From Rhodopseudomonas palustris (lineage in GTDB: Bacteria; Pseudomonadota; Alphaproteobacteria; Rhizobiales; Xanthobacteraceae), in assembly GCA_016215605.1 (NCBI GenBank), contig JACRJB010000066.1, forward strand, positions 1-64,000: a stretch of DNA of 64,000 bases, read 5' to 3'. Of the stretch, positions 1 through 9,600 are shown one piece after another. The notes under the pieces are model-generated. The model was given only the letters and a program-made list of their open reading frames with translations. It had not been told where the DNA came from and made no database searches. The number at the start of each line of letters is the position of its first letter. Within the stretch, counting starts at the first letter, position 1. The position numbers and the translations under genes are program-made.

Positions 1-137
1 CCAAAGCTGCTGGGAGCAACAGCATGAGGGCGCAATGGCGAAGGGACGAAGCGCTATCGTGCAACGCCGACCCGCAGCACGGATAGACCGGCGCCGCCCC
101 CAAATCCAATCAACCACGACACTTCTTCAACAGCCTG

Positions 138-1205
138 CTAGGCGACCTTCGCCGGCTCGACGCTGCGGAATTCCGGATCGGTCTCGCAGATCACGCGGTT
201 GCGGCCGTTGCGCTTGGCCGAATACAGGCAGGCGTCGGCGCGTTCGATCAGCGCGTCGGCGTCGTCGTCGGGCTTCAGCGTCGAGACGCCGGCCGACAGC
301 GTCACCCGGCCGAGGATCTCGCCGGTCGATTTCTTCTTCAATTCCTTCGACATCACCACGCGGCGGATGTCGTCGGCGACCAGCAGCGCCTGGCGCAGCG
401 GCGTGTTCGGCAGCACCACGGCGAACTCCTCGCCGCCGTAACGCGCCGGAATGTCCTTGGTCTTGATGCTCTGCTTCAACGTCATGCCGACCAGCCGCAG
501 CACCTGATCGCCCGTGAGGTGGCCGTAATTGTCGTTGAACGACTTGAAGTGATCGATGTCCATCATCAGCAGCGACAGCGGCAGCCGGCTGACCGCGGCG
601 CTGCGCACCGCTTCGTTGACGACGCGGTCGAAATGCTTGCGGTTGCCGAGGCCGGTCAGCGGATCGGTCAGGCTCTCGGCGCGGATCGCCTCGAGGCTGG
701 CCTGCAGATTGGTGATTTCCTGCTTGGAGGACGACAGCCGGTGCTCGAGGGCGTTGTTGGCCTGCTGCATCTCGCGGGTCGAGGCGACCAGCCGCTCGAC
801 GATCGCCTTGATCTGATCGTGGTCGGTGGTGATCGACAGTTTCTGGCTCGCGCCCTTCAGGTTGTCGCCGAAGGTCGCGGTGGTGCCGAGCGTTTCGGCG
901 AGCAGCGACATCATGTCGTCGATCTCGCTGACGACGCGCGCGCCGATCCGGTCGATCCGCTCGTGGGTGCGGCCGTGCGACAGATAGCAGTCGTGGAGTT
1001 GTTCGAGGTCGGCGTCGGACAGCCGGCCGTTCTGCGCCAGCGCGTCGTTGATCGCCTTGTTCAGGTCGGCGTTGAAGCCGGTGGCGTAGACGTACCAGAT
1101 CTCGTAGTTGCGCGGCATCGCGGCTTGCCGCAGCGCCCGGATCTGGTTCAACGCGAGCTCGGCATAGGCCATGCTGCGGTCGTGTTCTTCCTGGATAGCA
1201 GCCAC
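138..1205 (-). CDS. Diguanylate cyclase (GGDEF protein)
   Basis: Predicted to make cyclic di-GMP from two GTP in the cytoplasm. The 355-residue product has no membrane segment. About 175 N-terminal residues form a mostly helical sensory or dimerisation region ending in a coiled coil (roughly 130-175). A GGDEF domain follows (about 178-340) with DPLTGLGNR at its start and the active-site motif RYGGEEFAVVLP, where GGEEF is residues 257-261. The position where an inhibitory I-site RxxD would lie reads KTKD, so canonical product inhibition is probably absent. The N-terminal ligand is unknown. It stands alone, on the same strand as the downstream-lying helicase gene but separated from it by about 100 bases. 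Confidence 0.93.
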   Translation of the reverse strand: MAAIQEEHDRSMAYAELALNQIRALRQAAMPRNYEIWYVYATGFNADLNKAINDALAQNGRLSDADLEQLHDCYLSHGRTHERIDRIGARVVSEIDDMMSLLAETLGTTATFGDNLKGASQKLSITTDHDQIKAIVERLVASTREMQQANNALEHRLSSSKQEITNLQASLEAIRAESLTDPLTGLGNRKHFDRVVNEAVRSAAVSRLPLSLLMMDIDHFKSFNDNYGHLTGDQVLRLVGMTLKQSIKTKDIPARYGGEEFAVVLPNTPLRQALLVADDIRRVVMSKELKKKSTGEILGRVTLSAGVSTLKPDDDADALIERADACLYSAKRNGRNRVICETDPEFRSVEPAKVA

Positions 1206-1311
1206 CGCGCCCCCCGTCTTGGGGGCCAGCCCCCAACCTCCATCTCGGGTTGTAAGGCTACGTTGTGAGGGTGAATGCCCGGTAAACTTCCGCAGTCAAT
1301 TGGAACCGGGA

Positions 1312-2883
1312 TCAGCCGCGGGCGCGCACCGGCCGCAGCAGGAAGGCCGGCAGGTGCGAGTGGTCGGCGGGCTCCGACACGCTGTCGCGCTCGCGTTCGC
1401 GGGCCGGCGGCGCCGAGCCGAACGAGGCGTGGGCGCTCGGTGCGGCGGCGGGGGCAGGGCGCGGCTCACGGCGCGGCTTGCGGGCCTCGCGCGGCTCACG
1501 GACCTCACGCGGCTCGCGGGCTTCCCGCGGCTCGCGCCGGGGTTCACGGGCTTCGCGTTCGAGCGGCTGACGGTCTTCGCCGCGCGGCGCACGGGCCTCG
1601 CGCGGTTCGCCGCGGGACTCGCCACGCGGCGCGCGGGCCTCGCGCGGCTCACCCCGGCCTTCGCCACGCGGTTCGCGATGGCGGGACCGCGACGAGCGCT
1701 GCGACGGACGGGCGGTGCGCTCGGTCTCGCCGTCCTCGACGACGACGTCGTCGCCGGCCGGGCCGGCTTCGGCGCGCGGGATGTCCTTGCCGATCAGCTT
1801 TTCGATCGCGGCGATCGATTTCTGGTCGGACGGCGCGACGATCGAGATCGCGGTGCCGAGACGACCGGCGCGGCCGGTGCGGCCGACGCGATGGACGTAG
1901 TCGTCGGGATGATGCGGCACGTCGAAATTGAAGACGTGGCTGACTTCCGGAATGTCGAGGCCGCGGGCGGCGACGTCGGAGGCGACCAGGATCGGCAGCT
2001 CGCCCTTGCGGAACTGATCCAGCGCCGCGGTGCGGGCGCTCTGATCCATGTCGCCGTGTAGCGCGCCGACGCTGAAGCCGTGCTTCTGCAGCGATTTCGC
2101 CAGCAGCGCCACTTCGCGCTTGCGGTTGCAGAAGATGATCGCGTTCTGCAGGTCGGTGGCGGCGCGGATCAGCCGGCGCAGCGTCTCGCGCTTCTCGTGC
2201 GGCTCGCGTCCGCACGGCACCTGCGACTGGGTCACGGTGACGGCGGTCGACGCCGGCTTGCTGACTTCGATCTTTTCGGGATTGTGCAGGAAGGTTTCGG
2301 TGACGCGGCGGATTTCCGGCGGCATCGTCGCGGTGAAGAACAGCGTCTGGCGGGTGAACGGCACCAGCTTGCAGACCCGCTCGATGTCCGGAATGAAGCC
2401 CATGTCGAGCATCCGGTCGGCTTCGTCGATGATCAGCATCTCGACGCCGGTGAGCAGCAGGCCGCCGCGTTCGGTGTGGTCGAGCAGCCGGCCCGGGGTG
2501 GCGATCAGCACGTCGACGCCGCGGGTGAGCTTGAGGTCCTGGTCGCCGAACGAGACGCCGCCGATCAGCAACGCGACGTTGAGCTTCTGGCCGGCGCCGT
2601 ATTTGTCGAACTGCTCCTTGACCTGGGCGGCGAGCTCGCGGGTCGGCTCCAGGATCAGGGTGCGCGGCATCCGCGCCCGGGCGCGGCCCTTTTCCAGCAT
2701 CGTCAGCATCGGCAGCACGAAGGCTGCGGTCTTGCCGGTGCCGGTCTGGGCGATGCCGAGGACGTCTCGCCGGGCGAGAACGTGGGGAATCGCCTGTTCC
2801 TGAATGGGGGTGGGGGTCGTGTAACCGCTGGCCGCGACAGCGGCGAGGACCTTGTCTGAAAGGCCGAGATTGGAAAAGGACAT
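1312..2883 (-). CDS. rhlE: DEAD-box ATP-dependent RNA helicase, RhlE type
   Basis: ATP-dependent unwinding of RNA duplexes, probably in ribosome assembly or RNA decay. The 523-residue protein has the full helicase core: Q motif FSNLGLSDKV near the N-terminus, Walker A AQTGTGKT, PTRELA, DEAD at residues 153-156, the motif III variant TAT, and HRVGRTGRAG in motif VI. After about residue 385 comes a low-complexity tail rich in Arg, Glu and Pro (REPREA and APRGE units), which is likely an RNA-binding extension. Such basic tails are usual in RhlE proteins, but this one is long and unusually regular. The ATG start is followed immediately by the Q motif. The 275 bases upstream hold no gene and could be a long leader. 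Confidence 0.95.
   Translation of the reverse strand: MSFSNLGLSDKVLAAVAASGYTTPTPIQEQAIPHVLARRDVLGIAQTGTGKTAAFVLPMLTMLEKGRARARMPRTLILEPTRELAAQVKEQFDKYGAGQKLNVALLIGGVSFGDQDLKLTRGVDVLIATPGRLLDHTERGGLLLTGVEMLIIDEADRMLDMGFIPDIERVCKLVPFTRQTLFFTATMPPEIRRVTETFLHNPEKIEVSKPASTAVTVTQSQVPCGREPHEKRETLRRLIRAATDLQNAIIFCNRKREVALLAKSLQKHGFSVGALHGDMDQSARTAALDQFRKGELPILVASDVAARGLDIPEVSHVFNFDVPHHPDDYVHRVGRTGRAGRLGTAISIVAPSDQKSIAAIEKLIGKDIPRAEAGPAGDDVVVEDGETERTARPSQRSSRSRHREPRGEGRGEPREARAPRGESRGEPREARAPRGEDRQPLEREAREPRREPREAREPREVREPREARKPRREPRPAPAAAPSAHASFGSAPPARERERDSVSEPADHSHLPAFLLRPVRARG
1470..1660 (-). repeat. Tandem degenerate repeat coding the helicase RE/PRE tail
   Basis: Irregular tandem units of about 12-30 bases built from gcgggcctcgcgcggctcac-like words encode REPREA, APRGE and EPREV units of the helicase C-terminus. 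The units stay in frame, so length changes by slippage would alter tail length without breaking the protein. Confidence 0.7.
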
Positions 2884-3159
2884 TGAGCCTCTGTTATCGG
2901 CGCAACCTGTCCCGGACCGAATCTCGATTCGGGATCACGCCATTGGTCGAAACCGCCGCCTGGAATCTGAAAATAGGCTGTCGCGCCCAACCCCGGAGCG
3001 GCATGCATGGTTGCACGGGGAAGTCTGATCGCAGACAGACGGCACAACGGGCATCGCGCTTCGATACCGGGCCGCTTCGAGCCGGAACATAGGCCGGAAT
3101 CGGGCAAAGTCAATGCGGCCGCGCATGAAACCGCTGAAAGAGCTTAATGTTTCTGCATT

Positions 3160-4143
3160 TCAGGGGCGCGGCGCCCGGCGCCGGCGGAGCGTTTCGATCG
3201 GGGATTCGCCGAACGCCTCCCGGTAATCCTGGGTGAACCGGCTGGGATTGGCGAAGCCACAGCGCAGGGCCACGCCGACCACCGTGGTGGCGGCGCCGCT
3301 CTCCAGCAACGACTTGGCGTGCTTGAGCTTGACGCGCTTGGCGTAGGACGACGGCGAGTAGCCGCGATGCTTGATGAAGGCGCGCGTCAGCGTCGAGGCA
3401 CTGACGCCCGCGGCCCGCGCCATGTCGTCGATGCCGATGTCGGTCTCGCAGTGGCTCTCGGCGAAATGTTCGGCGACGCGCACCACCGACGGCACGAGGA
3501 CGGCGTCACCGTCGCCGAGCAGGCGGCGCAGATTGTGCGAGGTGCAGTACAACAGCTGCGACACGCAGGCGAGCTCGATCTGTTCCAGCGTCGCCTTCGG
3601 CCACACCGAAAACGCCGGATCGAGCCGTCCGGCGAGCAGGAGGACGAGTTCGCGCAGGCCGGTGTAGTGCGGATCGTCCGTGACGATTTCGGGATCGAAC
3701 AGCAGCGGCGCGCGCGGCGCGAAGCCGGTCAGCCCGATCAGCGTCCGCTCCAGCATCGCCACCGGCACCAGCAGGATCAGCTCTTCGCAATCGGCGCCGA
3801 GGTCGATGACCGCGGGTCGCCCGGTGGAGCAGACGAAAGCCTCCCCGGGGCGGATCTGAACGCGACGCCGATCATGCGTCAGCGTGGCATGGCCGCGCAG
3901 GCAGAAATGCACGTGCGCGCGCCTGCTGCGCGGGGTCGACACCGTGATCGGCGCCGAATTGGACGCGAAGAACAGCAACAGGTTCGGCAGTTCGGCGATG
4001 TTCGCACGCGTGAAGAAGCTGTCGGGCTGCACGGTCGAGACGTCGAGGCCGAAGCGGCCGCGCATCGTCTCGCGCGTCAAGTCCAGATCGCTGGTGCGTA
4101 GCACCGAAAAGTCTCTCAGCGGTTCGGTCGACTCGTCAGGCAT
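3160..4143 (-). CDS. AraC-family transcriptional regulator
   Basis: A cytoplasmic DNA-binding regulator of 327 residues. The N-terminal two thirds resemble the AraC-binding-like sensor domain of the XylS/FeaR group. The C-terminal ~100 residues form the double helix-turn-helix, with MARAAGVSASTLTRAF as the first and VALRCGFANPSRFTQDYREAFGESP (quoted in part: CGFANPSRFTQDY) as the second. Its gene points away from the chemotaxis receptor across about 470 bases. No target is evident, and neither neighbour is an obvious catabolic gene, so the effector is unknown. Confidence 0.9.
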   Translation of the reverse strand: MPDESTEPLRDFSVLRTSDLDLTRETMRGRFGLDVSTVQPDSFFTRANIAELPNLLLFFASNSAPITVSTPRSRRAHVHFCLRGHATLTHDRRRVQIRPGEAFVCSTGRPAVIDLGADCEELILLVPVAMLERTLIGLTGFAPRAPLLFDPEIVTDDPHYTGLRELVLLLAGRLDPAFSVWPKATLEQIELACVSQLLYCTSHNLRRLLGDGDAVLVPSVVRVAEHFAESHCETDIGIDDMARAAGVSASTLTRAFIKHRGYSPSSYAKRVKLKHAKSLLESGAATTVVGVALRCGFANPSRFTQDYREAFGESPIETLRRRRAPRP

Positions 4144-4616
4144 GTCGACTGCGTTCGAGCCGTCGAAGCGTTGCGTACAACGATTGCACCGAGCCTGTTA
4201 GTTGGGCGGCAATGTTCTTTTTGGCTTGCGCGGGATCAATCGCGCCGCGTGGTTCGTCCATTGTGACTTAAACCGTACACACGTTGGATTATGCGTTTTC
4301 CATCAGAATGATCCTGCCGATCGGGAATCATGATCAGGGGATGCAGAATGCCGAATATGACCTGATCGACGTCGCCTGCAATGCCGATTGGGCAATGCAG
4401 GTCTTCCGCCGAGACGCCGCCGGCGCATTGCCACCAATGCGCGTGATGCCCGCACGGTTCGCCAAATGGACGGTGCTGGTCGAGGCGCGTCGGCGATCGG
4501 TCGAAGCGCAGGATTCCGAGGCCCACGACAATGGCGACGGCTGCCAAGCCGTCCGCGGACGTTCATCGGTCGGCGCCCGAGAACCGGGGTCGGCCAGTTA
4601 TTCGAAGGGGCACGCC
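4144..4616. other. Divergent intergenic region, no gene seen
   Basis: About 470 bases between the divergent AraC and chemotaxis receptor genes. The receptor frame stays open upstream to an ATG at 4284, but the codons before 4617 give an atypical, non-membrane sequence, so I treat this stretch as promoter and leader DNA. No palindrome stands out. Confidence 0.5.
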
Positions 4617-6302
4617 GTGAAATTTTCAAACATCAAGATCCTCTACAAAATTCTCGCCTGCTTGGCGCTGCTCAGCGTCGTGGTCGCGGGCGGCATCTGG
4701 TACGCGACCGCGAAGATGAGCGAGATCGACCGGCTGTATTCGGACATGCTGGAGAAAGACGTTCAGGGCGTGAAGGCCAACATCCGCGCCGCCGCGCGCA
4801 TTTACAATTTCGGCCGCCTGTCGTGGCGGATCATTGCCGAGACCGACCCCGCGTCGAGAAAGGCGATCGACGCTGAGATCGCGACCAACACCAAGGAGTT
4901 CGGCGAGCAGATCGTGCTGGCGAAGAAGTTTCTGCCCGGCTCCGCCGCCGATTTCGACACGATGGCGCGGATGTTCGACGACGTCATGACGCAGAAATAT
5001 CCGCGCGTGGATCAGGCAATGGCGAGCGCCAACACCCAAGAGGCGATCCGGCTGTCATACGAGATGGCGAAAGACACCAAGGCGATCCGCGACATCATGG
5101 CCGCCGTGTCGGCGCGTGTCGACAAGGATCTGAGCACTCGTTCCGACGCGGCTTCCGCCGATGTCGTCAGCACCATCCGTCTCACGATCCTGATGGTCGG
5201 CGGTGCGTTCCTCGCGGTGCTGGCCCTCGCTTTCGTCATCGTGCAGTTCGGCGTCGCCCGGCCGATCGGCCGACTGGTCGGCGATCTGCAGGCGATGGCG
5301 CGCGGCGAGACGGTCGAGGTGTCCGGCACCGAGCGCGGCGACGAGATCGGCCAGACCGCCAATGCCGTTGAAGGCATCAAGTTGATGCTCGACAAGAAGG
5401 CGCGGCAGGAGGCCGAAGACAAGGCGGCGCAGGACCGCCAGATGGCGGCGCAGCGCAAGCAGGACATGGCCAGGCTGGCCCACGACTTCGAAGCCGCGGT
5501 CGGCGAAGTGATCCAGACAGTGTCGTCGGCGTCGACCGAACTGGAAGCGTCGGCGACGACGCTGACCTCGAACGCGCGCCACTCGCAGGAAGTGACGACC
5601 ACGGTCGCCGCGGCCTCCGAACAGGCCTCCGCCAACGTGCAGTCGGTGGCGTCCGCGACCGAGGAAATGGCGTCGTCGGTCACCGAGATCAGCCGGCAGG
5701 TGCAGGAGTCGGCGCGGATCGCTCAGGAAGCGGTGGTGCAGGCGCAGACCACCAACGAGCGCGTCGGCGAATTGTCTCAGGCCGCGGCGCGGATCGGCGA
5801 CGTGGTCGAACTGATCAACACCATCGCCGGCCAGACCAATCTGCTGGCGCTCAACGCCACCATCGAAGCGGCGCGCGCCGGCGAGGCCGGACGTGGCTTC
5901 GCGGTGGTCGCCTCCGAAGTGAAAGCGCTGGCCGAGCAGACCGCCAAGGCGACCGGCGAGATCAGCCAGCAGATCAGCGGCATCCAGGCGGCGACCGGAC
6001 AGTCGGTGACGGCGATCCGCGAGATCGGCGCGACGATTTCCAAGATGTCGGAGATCGCCTCGACCATCGCCTCGGCGGTGGAAGAGCAGGGCGCTGCGAC
6101 GCAGGAGATCTCGCGCAACGTGCAGCAGGCGGCGATGGGCACGCAGCAGGTCTCGGCCAGCGTCGTCGATGTCCAGCGCGGCGCCACCGAAACCGGATCG
6201 GCATCGACCCAGGTGCTGTCGGCGGCGCAGTCGCTCGCCAACGACAGCAACCGCCTCAAGCTCGAAGTCGGCAAGTTCCTCGAGACAGTCCGCGCAGCGT
6301 GA
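4617..6302 (+). CDS. Methyl-accepting chemotaxis protein with four-helix-bundle sensor
   Basis: An inner-membrane chemoreceptor that signals to CheA/CheW. The GTG at 4617 follows a GAAGGGG ribosome site and gives a 561-residue protein starting [16 protein letters not shown]. It has TM1 at about 10-30, a ~150-residue periplasmic helical bundle, TM2 near 190-215, a HAMP domain beginning at [11 protein letters not shown], then a long coiled-coil signalling domain. The tip hairpin reads [21 protein letters not shown], shortened here to [16 protein letters not shown]. The protein ends in ETVRAA with no CheR-binding pentapeptide. The cytoplasmic domain is strikingly like that of the second receptor at 52579-54270, so the two are paralogues. 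The ligand is unknown. Confidence 0.92.
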   Translation: MKFSNIKILYKILACLALLSVVVAGGIWYATAKMSEIDRLYSDMLEKDVQGVKANIRAAARIYNFGRLSWRIIAETDPASRKAIDAEIATNTKEFGEQIVLAKKFLPGSAADFDTMARMFDDVMTQKYPRVDQAMASANTQEAIRLSYEMAKDTKAIRDIMAAVSARVDKDLSTRSDAASADVVSTIRLTILMVGGAFLAVLALAFVIVQFGVARPIGRLVGDLQAMARGETVEVSGTERGDEIGQTANAVEGIKLMLDKKARQEAEDKAAQDRQMAAQRKQDMARLAHDFEAAVGEVIQTVSSASTELEASATTLTSNARHSQEVTTTVAAASEQASANVQSVASATEEMASSVTEISRQVQESARIAQEAVVQAQTTNERVGELSQAAARIGDVVELINTIAGQTNLLALNATIEAARAGEAGRGFAVVASEVKALAEQTAKATGEISQQISGIQAATGQSVTAIREIGATISKMSEIASTIASAVEEQGAATQEISRNVQQAAMGTQQVSASVVDVQRGATETGSASTQVLSAAQSLANDSNRLKLEVGKFLETVRAA

Positions 6303-6310
6303 GCGCGGAC

Positions 6311-6339
6311 GTGGCGCGGATTCCCCAGATCCGCGCCAC
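6311..6339 (+). terminator. Stem-loop after chemotaxis receptor gene
   Basis: A perfect 11-base-pair inverted repeat, GTGGCGCGGAT with ATCCGCGCCAC, around a 7-base loop begins 9 bases past the receptor stop. There is no T-run, so it may be an atypical terminator or an RNA 3' end stabiliser. Confidence 0.55.
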
Positions 6340-6613
6340 CCCCTGACCGGATCGCCGGCGATGCGCTGTTGTCGATCGAACCGTGCTCGGGTTCTGATCG
6401 ACGATGGTGCGGCCGCCGCGATCCGGTCGACTTTTGTTGGGACCGTTCGACTGCGATCGCCGGCGCGGACGGGACTAACGGCGATCGGCGCCCGCTCCGA
6501 TGTGCCGATCAGCAGCAGGCCCGACAACCGCGTGATGCGGACGGCGGCGGCGCCGCGAAACGACACGACGATCACCGCCCGACGTCAGGGCCGGCGGCCC
6601 GCCTCGACCATCC
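6340..6613. other. Convergent intergenic region, no gene seen
   Basis: About 270 bases between the convergent receptor and autotransporter genes. Reading frames across it look like GC-driven shadows. No further structure recognised. Confidence 0.45.
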
Positions 6614-9600
6614 TCACCAAGAATATCTCGCCACGCCCTTGGCGGCGAGGCTGCGCGTGACGTCCGAGAGTTCGCCCTCGAGCGTCGCGGCGAGGGCGAT
6701 GCCGTTGGAGAACGTCATTTCGGTTGCGGCGCTGGCGAGTGCGGCGTCGCCGGCCGGGGAGGCGCCGTTGACCACGAAGGACGCGCCGGGCAGCGCCTGG
6801 AAGGTCGCGGGGATCGCGCGGCCGGTGTTGAAATTGTGTGCCCAGGCGGCACGGCCGCGCAGCGTCAGGACCGCGTCGGCGACCGCCCATGTCCTGTCGA
6901 CGCGCAGGCCGAGCTCCGAACGCGACGCGGTCACACTGGCGGCGTCGTAGGCCAGTGCGAAGATGCCGCTGCCGCCGAGCGTCCGCTCGGCATAGGCCGG
7001 TGCATCGTAGCTGGTGAACTGACCTGCGACGTAGGGGGTGAGGCCGGCCCACGCGGTGGCGTAACGGCTGCCGACCTCGGCGCGGCCCGACCACGCATTG
7101 ACGTTGAACCGGGCCTGCATTCGCTCGAGGCCGAGCGCCCGTTCGGTGGTGACGTCCTGCCAGCCATAGGCGGCGGCCGCCGTGACGTAGGCCGATCCGA
7201 CTTCATGGCGCAGGAAGGCGCCGGCCTGGAACAGATCGGACCGGCCGCTGCCGGCGCCGTTGACTCCGAAGCTGGTGCCGCCGCCGGCGAGGGCGAAGCC
7301 CGCCAGCGTCGTCGGCGAGAACCGATAGTCCGCACCGGCCGCGCCCGCGGCCATCCGGGTCGTCGTGGTGCTGGAGCCGAGCGCGGCGTTGCCGTCGGTG
7401 GTCTGGGTGCCGCCGAAGCCGGCCGTCCAGGAGCGCCAATGCGGCTCGAACCGCGCCACAGGCGACGGCGCCGCCTTGCTGATGAGGCCGTCGGTCATCA
7501 GGGCCTGGGCGCTCCGTTCGGATGCCGAGCGACCGCGGCCGGTCGCCGAACCGGCCGGAGCCTCCGCGGCAAACGCCGATCGCGCAATGTCGGTCGCCAC
7601 GCCGCCACCGCGGTTGCCGACGAACGGATCGGTGAGCAGGCCGAGGAACAGGTTCATCGCCTCGAATGTCGATTGCTGCGCGCCGGTGCCGGTCTCGCCG
7701 GAGACTGCGGTGAGCCCGGCCGGATCGAGCGCGCCGAACAATAGCGGGATGCTGCCGGCGCGGCCGAAGTAATTGCTCAGCGCATTGGCGACATTGGTGC
7801 GGTTGGTGTCGAGATTGCTGTTCGGCGTCCCCGACGGCGTCGACGAGGTCGGCGTGTAGTCGAGCGTCAGGTCGAGATAGGCATTGATCGCGGTGTAGCT
7901 CAGGCTGGACCTGAAGTTGCCCGGGAGGTTGCTGGCGACCACCGCGCCGAAGCTGCCGACGATGCCGCCGCTTGCGGTGAGGATGGTGTATCGCCGAACC
8001 ACCTGACTGCCGGGGGCGAAGGTCGCCGCCACCGTGGCGCCGCCGAGCGTGGCGGTGCCGCTGACATTGGTGCGGTCGGAATTGCTGCCGTCGATTTCGA
8101 CCATGTAGGTCGCGGCCGCGGTGAACAGCAGATTGCCGTTGACGTTGAGCGTGCCGATCGAATTGCCCGGCGCCAGCTTGCCGCCGTTCAGCGTGGTGCT
8201 GCCGACGGTGCCGTTGCCGCCGAGGGTGGCGCCGGCGTTCACCGTCACGGCCGAGTTGGCGATCGACCCGTTCACCGACAGCGTGCCGCTATTGAGCGTA
8301 GTGGCGCCGCCGTAGCTGCTGATGCCGGTGAGGTTCAGCCGACCGCTGCCGGTCTTGGCGAGGCCGCCGCTGCCGGAGATGCTGCCGGAGAACAGCGTCG
8401 AGGAATTGTCGGCACCGGTGGTCAGCGTGGCGCTGCCGAGCAGAACACTGCCGGCGCCGGCCAGCGACCCGATCGAGGCGGCGAAGCTGGCGAGATCCAG
8501 CGTGGCGCCCGCCGCGATCATGTAGGCGCTGGCCGCTGCGAACGCGCCGGAGGCGCCCTGGCGCAGGGTGCCGGCGGCGACATTGGTCGCGCCGGTGTAG
8601 GTGTTGAGGCCGGACAGCAGCAGCGTGCCGGCGCCGGCCTTGGTCAGGCCGCCGCTGCCGCTCAGCGCCTGCGTCAGCGTGAAGACATTGGCGGGATCGG
8701 CGATGTCGAAGCTGCCGCCGGCGGCGCCCCAGCTGATCGCGCGCGTGGTCGAGGTGAAGCCGGTGCCGGTGATCTGCAGGGTGCCGCCGTTGAACGTCAG
8801 CCCGCCGGCGACGTCGCCGAGATTGGCTTCCGAGCCGACGCTCAGCGTGCCGGCCCGCAGCGTGTTGCCGCCCGAATAGGTGTTGGTGCCGGTCAGCGTC
8901 GTGGTGCCGGACCCGGCCTGCACGACCTTGCCGCGATCGGTGTTGTCGTCGGAGATCACGCCGCCGAAGCTGTACGCGTTGGAGCGGTTGAAGATCAGCG
9001 TGCCGCCGTTGCGGACGTCGCCGACGATCGAACCGGTGGTGCCGCCGTCGCCGATTTGTAGCGCCCAGCACGCGCAGATCGCGGTGCCGCCGCTGTAGGT
9101 GTTGTTGCCGGTCAGCGTGAAGGTGCCGCTGGTGCCCGAGGTGCCGACCCACAGCGCCACGGTGCCGGCGACGCCATCGGCGATGCTGCCCGAGAAACTG
9201 GTGCTGACGCTGCTGCCGCCGACCACCAGGATCGCCGTGCTGGCGCCGGAGTTGGTGACGGCGCCGGCGCCGCTCAGCGAGCCGATGAACTGGAAGCTGT
9301 CGTTGAGGTCGAGCCTGGCGCCGGCCGCGACGGTGAAGTCGCTGGCGCTGCTGAAAGCGCCGGCCGGGTCGGCCTGCAGCGTGCCGTTGAGGATGCGGGT
9401 CGCGCCGCTGTAGCTGTGGGAGCCGGATAGTGTCAGCGTGCCGCTGCCGGCCTGTTCGACCGCGCCGGTGCCGGAGATCGCTCCGCCGAAATTGATCGCG
9501 TCGGAGCGGTTGAAGATGAGCGTGCCGTTGTTGGCGACGTCGCCGAGGATCGATCCGGTGGTGCCGCCATTGCCGATCTGCAGGCTGCCGGCCGAGATCG

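Noticed and set aside
1470-1660. CRISPR array suspected from closely spaced repeats
   Set aside because: Units are irregular, have no constant spacer length and encode protein in frame.
4284-4616. Upstream extension of the chemotaxis receptor frame
   Set aside because: The added 111 residues precede the natural N-terminal membrane helix, which starts at the GTG with a good ribosome site.
5055-6575. A 506-residue minus-strand open frame antisense to the first chemotaxis receptor, and a similar 562-residue frame at 52492-54180
   Set aside because: Both are mirror images of conserved receptor coding sequence, have Arg/Leu/Gly-dominated composition, no ribosome site and no recognisable domain. 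They arise from GC-rich codon bias.
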